A DNA stretch of 64,000 bases, taken from contig JAESUZ010003505.1 of NCBI GenBank assembly GCA_017311185.1, positions 558,001-622,000 on the forward strand. Reading direction: 5' to 3'. Below are positions 58,903 through 64,000 of the stretch, piece by piece. Within the stretch, counting starts at the first letter, position 1. Every line of letters starts with the position of its first letter. The position numbers and the translations under genes are program-made. The notes under the pieces are model-generated. The model ran no database searches, was not told the origin of the DNA, and worked only from the letters and a program-made list of their open reading frames with translations. Source of the stretch: Proteles cristata cristata (Eukaryota; Chordata; Mammalia; Carnivora; Hyaenidae).

Positions 58903-59430
58903 TAATACAATGCCAGGGCACAAGTTAGGTAATTAATTCTTACTGAATGAAAAATGCCACAAATTTGAAAACGAACACCATTTTCCCCAATAATGCTGTT
59001 AAGCTTTGTTCGAAGTGTGAAATCAAATGATCCACCCCTCACTGATCTGAGGACCCTTTTCTTCCCCAGCAACTGTCCTTTTGGTCCAAAACTTTAAACC
59101 AGTAATAGTTGATGAGCAAAATAAATGTGCTCACTGTCTTCCAAAAACATACTTTAGGCACATTACTTAAATAAGTACTTAAATTAGTATATAATTTTAA
59201 AATGTTACAAATTCTTTGAGAGAAAACGAGTTCTGTAAGAAGGTATTACCATATCTATGTTCTGGTATCACCTATGTAAAGCTTTGAAGCGCATACCACA
59301 GAAGTAATATCTTTACTCATTGATTCTCTATACATAAGAAGTGGGGGTGGGGAGCAGGGAAGGAAAAAAATCATGTCAGGTAATGACATATTTAAAAAAA
59401 ACAGAGCTTGACAGTATTTAAAGTGGTGAA
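58903..59430. other. Unique stretch, no gene seen
   Basis: No repeat or exon recognised. A short G-rich run lies at 59341-59362. Confidence 0.4.
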
Positions 59431-59960
59431 AACAGATTTTATTTGGGAACTTCAGCTATTGGAGAAGAGACCTTGTTACGAATGGGCCCCAGTTCTGCAT
59501 ACAGTGTGGACAGCAGAGGGTAGATAGCCAAGGAACAGTGTGGGGATTAATAGATAGAAACTTACTAAGCAGAGACATTAAGGCCATTCTCATCCAATCA
59601 ACCCAGAAGGATTCTAAAGGAAGGCCAGGGTTATGGGACATCACCTTAGCGATACTGAGGAGTGAGAAATATTGGACAGACATTGAGGGCGGCCAGATAT
59701 CAAGGGTAGAGGATTCTGCCTGCATGACTTTGGTGGGATTTTTTTCTAAGATTGAACCATGCAGAGGCCAACACAGAAGTCCAAAGGCTGAGGTCTACTG
59801 GAGGGGGTATTTGAGAGGAGCCTGACACAGTTAGGTCAAGGAGGTCTGTTGCACATTCTAGCACAGGGTAGGTCTCCTCCGGGGAAAGCGGAAGCACAGG
59901 GAACCAGAGTTTGACCTCATCTGCATTTCCACATTTGCACACAACAGAAAACTGAAGCAC
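59431..59960 (-). mobile_element. Unassigned LTR-like or retroposed block with polyA signal
   Basis: On the minus strand this approximately 530-base, moderately GC-rich block ends with AATAAA (plus TTTATT at 59438-59443), followed by 'atctgttttcacc', as LTRs and mRNA ends often do. Two minus frames of 86 (59700-59960) and 89 codons (59456-59725) are open in different frames and nearly adjoining, with no domain I recognise. Either a solo LTR or a processed-transcript relic is possible. No target duplication found. Confidence 0.35.
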
Positions 59961-60078
59961 ACATCACAAAATGTTAATTTTTGTGAGATGCATAGGTAAT
60001 AGGTATCTGTTGTCTCATTTAGAGAATTTTGTGCTATTTTGTAACCTATGAATTCCCCTTTAGAAAAGAAATGTTGTT

Positions 60079-60303
60079 GGTTTTTTTTTTTTTTAATGTT
60101 TTTATTTATTTCTGCGGGAGAGAGAGAAACAGGGTGAGCAGGGGAGGGTCAGAGAGAGAGAGAGGGAGACATAGAATCTGAAAGCAGGCTCCAGGCTCTG
60201 AGCTGTCAGCACGAGCCCTATGTGGGGCTCAAACCCCCGAACCGTGAGATCATGACCTGAACCGAAGTCAGACACTTAACCGACTGAGCCACCCAGGTGC
60301 CCC
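60079..60303 (-). mobile_element. Feline-type SINE
   Basis: Reverse-oriented with a 15-T tail, base-form 'gagctgtcagcac' and end 'gactgagccacccaggtgcc'. Target duplication aagaaatgttgtt (60066-60078) and aagaaatgttatt (60304-60316), one mismatch. Confidence 0.96.
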
Positions 60304-60316
60304 AAGAAATGTTATT

Positions 60317-60890
60317 TGAACTGAGTTCTGAAGACGAGTAGAAAAGACTTAGAAGGACAGTGGATCTGGGAGTGCGGGGGTGAGATCCAAAGAGGATACG
60401 GAGAATGAAACTATTAGAAATAAGATGTAACATAGATGTACATATGTGTTTGGGAGGCACAAATGCATTTATCACTTGTAATGTTTGCGCTTGCTACTGC
60501 TTTCATGAAAGTTTTTGATGAACTTCTCAGCTTCAGTGATCAAAGAAACATTCCCTGAAATGTTTACCGGCACCATAAATCTATATCATTAATTATAGGC
60601 AATCTAAATTGGGAGTGAATCATTTTAAAAGCTTGAATTTAATAAGAACAAGCATTACGTTAATTAGAGAAATACCAGCCCTGCACTTTCACACACTGAA
60701 GTATGGAAATCAAAACATTTACTAGAGTTATTCTTTGTAGATTATATCTTCACGTTGGTGGAATTTTCTTTGTTCTATAACTTTGCACCAAGATGTGGGC
60801 TGAATGTTTTGTCTCCACTCATCTATGGATTCTTAATTATTGTATATATATTTCTTAAAGACATTAATCAACAAATTGCAAGTAACCTGT
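60317..60890. other. Unique stretch, no gene seen
   Basis: No repeat or exon recognised between two SINEs. Confidence 0.4.
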
Positions 60891-60903
60891 GTCGTCCACT
60901 TTC

Positions 60904-61123
60904 TTTTTTTTAAATATTTTTATTTATTTCTAGGAGAGAGAGAGACACACAGCGTGAGCAGGGGAGGGTCAGAGAGAGAGGGAGTCACAGACTGAAACAG
61001 TCTCCAGGCTCTGAGCTGGCAGTCAGCACAGAGCCCGACTCGGGGCTCAAACCCACGAACCGCGAGATCATGACCTAAGCGAAAGTCAGACGCTTAACCG
61101 ACTAAGCCACCCAGGCGCCCCGA
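60904..61123 (-). mobile_element. Young feline-type SINE
   Basis: Reverse-oriented, with the same diagnostic variants as the 53772 copy: 'tttttatttatttctaggag', 'gagctggcagtcagcac', 'cctaagcgaaagtc', 'gactaagccacccaggcgcc'. The target duplication cgtccactttc (60893-60903) and catccactttc (61124-61134) differs only by a CG to CA change. Confidence 0.97.
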
Positions 61124-61134
61124 CATCCACTTTC

Positions 61135-62153
61135 AAAGTGATTCTGTCTGGGAGAAATTTAAAAGTTGTTATAAACTTTAATGCATACATTTTAAAAGAT
61201 AACATGTTACCTACACACTGTTAATGATTTTCAAAGAAAAACAAAAAGTGCTTTCCTAGCCTATTAACTGCTAATTGGTTCATTAGCTGAATGCAGTTTC
61301 AGATCTGAGCCATAGTCACCTGACTGGTCATTTAGATTCCATATAACATTTCTAAAATATATATTTTTGAACCCAGTAGGTGACTTGCAACTTATAAGAA
61401 AAATAAACACATTGATGCATAGCAATTTAAGAAGGTTTCTCCGAGACTCAACAGTCAGGTGGCCAGGCTCATCCTTACCCTGCAGTTTCTCTGTATTTCC
61501 TGAGGCAGCCAATGACCTATGCCCAGCCAGTAACTTCTTCAAGTCCCATTTCCACTCCTGCAAAATGGGGGCCTCTTCTGCCTCGGGTCCCTGGGAAGTC
61601 CCACATGAATCAGCTGGTTCACTCCAGTGTAAGACAGCCCATTAATAAGGTGCTCAATCAGTGATGTTTCACTTTCTCTTTCCTCCTTCACATTCTATCT
61701 TTGAAACAGTGTTTACCATAGACTTCCCTTCAGTATACTGTCTTCGTTGTTTGTGATCATATAAATCAACAGAAATTATTTAGGAGATGCACACTATCAT
61801 CTGTATAACATATACTAAAAATATAAAATGATAGGGTGATTTTAAGATATTTGGTGAAAAAATTTGTCGCATATTTAATACATGTTGTGTATCAGCTGAA
61901 TGAGATGCCTCTCTTCCTTTAGTCCAATTTCCAAGTGTCTACACAAATGGTAAAGGAGACAATGAATCGAATATATTAGTGCCTCTGGGGCTCGTTCCTC
62001 ATTCTTTCAGTCTAAAACAATGATCTCATTAAAGTAGCACCCTGAAGGAAACACAAGACATACAAGGAGAAAGTATTGAAGTATGACCATGCGTTCTACA
62101 CTTACTTTACGACAAATATCACCTCAGTGAATTTGGGAGTAGGTTTTTAAAAA
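61135..62153. other. Unique stretch, no gene seen
   Basis: Frames of 99 codons (minus, 61264-61563) and 92 codons (plus, 61367-61645) overlap on opposite strands. Neither has a recognisable domain or flanking splice signals I trust. Confidence 0.4.
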
Positions 62154-62154
62154 G

Positions 62155-62375
62155 GGAGGTCTCCTGGGTGGCTCTGTCGGTTAAGTGTTCAACTTCAGTT
62201 CAGGTCATGATCTTGTGGTTCATGAGTTTGAGCCCCGCGTCAGGCTCTGTACAGCTAACAGCTCAGAGCCTGGAGCCTGTTTTCAGATTCTGTGTCTCCC
62301 TCTCTCTCTGCCCCTTCCCCTTGCTCACTCTCGCTCTGTCTCTCTCAAAAGTAAATAAAACATCAACAAAAAACA
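62155..62375 (+). mobile_element. Feline-type SINE
   Basis: Head 'tcctgggtggctctgtcggt', 'gtttgagccccgcgtcaggc', 'cagagcctggagcctgtttt', CT block, tail 'aaaagtaaataaaacatcaa'. The extreme 5' end is altered ('ggaggt' for 'ggggc'). Confidence 0.93.
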
Positions 62376-62484
62376 GAATTAAATAACATATAGCAAGCAC
62401 TAACAATTTATTTTTCTTATAAGGAGTTGAAATTTCTAAATATTAATAGAAATAAGGAAGGCAGGGATGAAGGGAATAATTTAT

Positions 62485-62702
62485 TTTTAAAATTTTATGT
62501 TTATTAATGTTTGTTTATTTTTGAGAGGCAGAGAGAGCATGATTGGGGAAGGGGCAGAGAGAGGGAGACACAGAATCCAAAGCAGCCTCCAGGCTCTGAG
62601 CTGTTGGCACAGAGCCAATCATGGGGCTTGAGCTCACTAGCCATGAGATCATGACCTGAGCTGAAGGTGGACGCTGACCTGACTGAGCCACCCAGGTGCC
62701 CT
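62485..62702 (-). mobile_element. Feline-type SINE
   Basis: Reverse-oriented, ending 'gactgagccacccaggtgcc'. Target duplication gaagggaataatttat (62469-62484) and gaaaggagataatttat (62703-62719). Confidence 0.95.
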
Positions 62703-62744
62703 GAAAGGAGATAATTTATAAGTCATTCAGAAAAGCGTGGGAAG

Positions 62745-63300
62745 TAAAACCAGCAACTCCACTTCTAGGTACATCCTAAAAAAACAAAACAAACAAACAA
62801 AAAAACCCAAAAACTAGAGAAGGGACTGAAACATATTCTTGTACATCACTGTTCATGACAGTATTATTACCAAGAGTCAAAAGGTAGACACACTCCAAAT
62901 ATATGCCAACACAATAATGGGTAAATAAAATGTCTGTACTTACCATGGGGTATTATTCATCTTTAAAAAGGAATGGAATTCCATTACATGCTACAATGTG
63001 GATGGACCTTAAAAACAGTACGCTAAGGAAAATCAGACACAAAAGGACAACTTTGTATGATTCCATTTGTTAGACGTAACTATACTAGGCAAATCCATAG
63101 AGACCAGAGAATAAAGGTTACCGGAGCTGGAGACAGGGAAGTTTTTGTTAAATGGGGACAGTATTTCTGTTTGTAATGTTGAAAAAATATCTGGAAATGG
63201 ATAATGCATGGTTGCATAACATTTTGAGTACTTAAGGTCATTGAATTATATACTTAAAACTGGTTAAATCGGCTTAAAAAAAGAAAATTAGATAAATAAA
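62745..63300 (+). mobile_element. Old L1 LINE 3' fragment
   Basis: The only plus-oriented L1 here: 'ccagcaactccacttctagg', 'catattcttgtacatcactg', 'aatgggtaaataaaatgtct', 'ggggtattattcatctttaa', 'tacaatgtggatggacctta', 'ggttaccggagctggagaca', 'atatacttaaaactggttaa'. This is the ORF2 end and 3' UTR, with an A-rich interruption near 62778-62810. Confidence 0.87.
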
Positions 63301-63375
63301 ATGTTTAAATTTGTCTAATGATAACCTTCAAGATTAATGGTGTTATTTAAATGTTAACTTAAGCTATAGGGAAAT

Positions 63376-63592
63376 GGGGGCACCTGGGTGGCTCAGTCAG
63401 TTAAGCATTTGGCTCTTCATTTCTGCTCAGGTCATGATCTCACAGTTCAGAGGATCGAGCCCTGCATCAGGCTCCATGCTGACATTGTGGAGTGTGCTTG
63501 GGATTCTCTCTCTTCCTCTCTCTCTCTGCCCCTCCCCAGCTCTTGCATCCTTGCACTCTGTCTCAAATAAATAAACATTAAAAAAAAAAAAA
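63376..63592 (+). mobile_element. Feline-type SINE
   Basis: Head 'gggggcacctgggtggctca', 'tggctcttcatttctgctca', 'gaggatcgagccctgcatca', CT block, tail 'aaataaataaacatt' followed by about 12 A. Confidence 0.96.
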
Positions 63593-64000
63593 TAAGACAT
63601 TAGAGCAAGGGGGTGTGGTATGTGGGAAGGTAACAAAGGCCATTGTTTTAGATGTCTCTGCATATTTACAAAGCTCCTTCTTTAAATAGTTGATCTATGT
63701 AAGATTTGTTTTAAGACTGTGTTGTGCCAGGCAGACCAGGGCTGAAGGCCTACTCTGTTTCTCAGATTTTCTGACGTTCGGCAAATTCCTCAAGATTTGT
63801 TTGTTTTGTTTTTTTGTTTTGTTTTTTTAACTCCAGTTTTCTCATTTGGATGACGGGATGAAAATAGAATTTAAATTTAGGGTATTGTAAAGATGGAATG
63901 AAAGAATGCTTGCCAAGTAGTTTCCATTGGACTTAACATCCAGACAGCGCTCGCATGTTTACAGCGAGGTGGTGTTGCTTCACGGGGATCTGAGCATCTT
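63593..64000. other. Unique stretch to window end
   Basis: A T/G run (tttgttttgtttttttg) lies at 63797-63828. No repeat family or exon recognised. The window ends inside this stretch. Confidence 0.4.

Noticed and set aside
61264..61645. Overlapping 99- and 92-codon frames on opposite strands
   Set aside because: Overlap on both strands without homology is what chance open frames look like; no splice signals found.
1..64000. CRISPR array, bacterial operon, phage or mitochondrial insert
   Set aside because: No regularly spaced direct repeats with unique spacers, no long dense coding frames, and no stretch recognised as mitochondrial DNA. The repeats present are mammalian transposons and microsatellites.

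Overview
This is nuclear DNA from a mammal, almost certainly a carnivore and most likely a cat (Felidae). The main evidence is 29 copies of a tRNA-derived SINE whose head reads 'cacctgggtggctcagt' and whose 3' end is a CT-rich block followed by 'aaataaataaacattaaaa'. This is the feline type of the CAN-SINE (SINEC) family. The window also holds L1, L2 and MIR fragments, MaLR and ERVL LTRs, DNA-transposon relics and many microsatellites. No complete protein-coding gene, rRNA, functional tRNA, CRISPR array or bacterial-style operon is visible. The open reading frames present are short, scattered and mostly inside repeats. The stretch is best read as intergenic DNA or the inside of a very large intron.

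Layout. 1-5 kb: an AT-rich simple repeat with a duplicated perfect palindrome, one SINE, MIR relics and a decayed LTR-like element. 5-10 kb: MIR, a GC-richer unassigned LTR-like repeat (6.4-7.45 kb), a SINE with a perfect duplication, an old L1 tail, and an L2 split by a SINE. 10.6-10.95 kb: a small stretch with CpG at about its expected frequency, which stands out here. 13.6-16.2 kb: the longest L1 fragment, on the minus strand, with recognisable but broken ORF2. 16.8-25.1 kb: SINEs, two L2 relics, an ERVL (MLT2-type) LTR containing a GT microsatellite, MIRs and a younger L1 tail. 26-28.2 kb: an L2 tail, a MER5A-type hAT element, and a relic that reads like the C-terminal region of a non-LTR reverse transcriptase. 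28.2-32.9 kb: a SINE-free interval holding a 55-nt candidate exon (31389-31443). 33-49 kb: L2 and L1 fragments with nested SINEs, and an MLT1 LTR split by a SINE. 49.2-53.6 kb: a second SINE-free interval. 53.7-64 kb: dense SINEs, including two of an apparently young subfamily, a MaLR LTR split by a SINE, a palindromic MITE, an LTR-like block with a polyadenylation signal on the minus strand, and an L1 tail.

Nothing here looks like a new multi-gene system. The points most worth a second look are the candidate exon, the reverse-transcriptase relic, the CpG-rich patch, and the SINE subfamily markers. Repeat-family names come from recall of consensus sequences, not from a search, and most boundaries are accurate only to about 10-30 bases.
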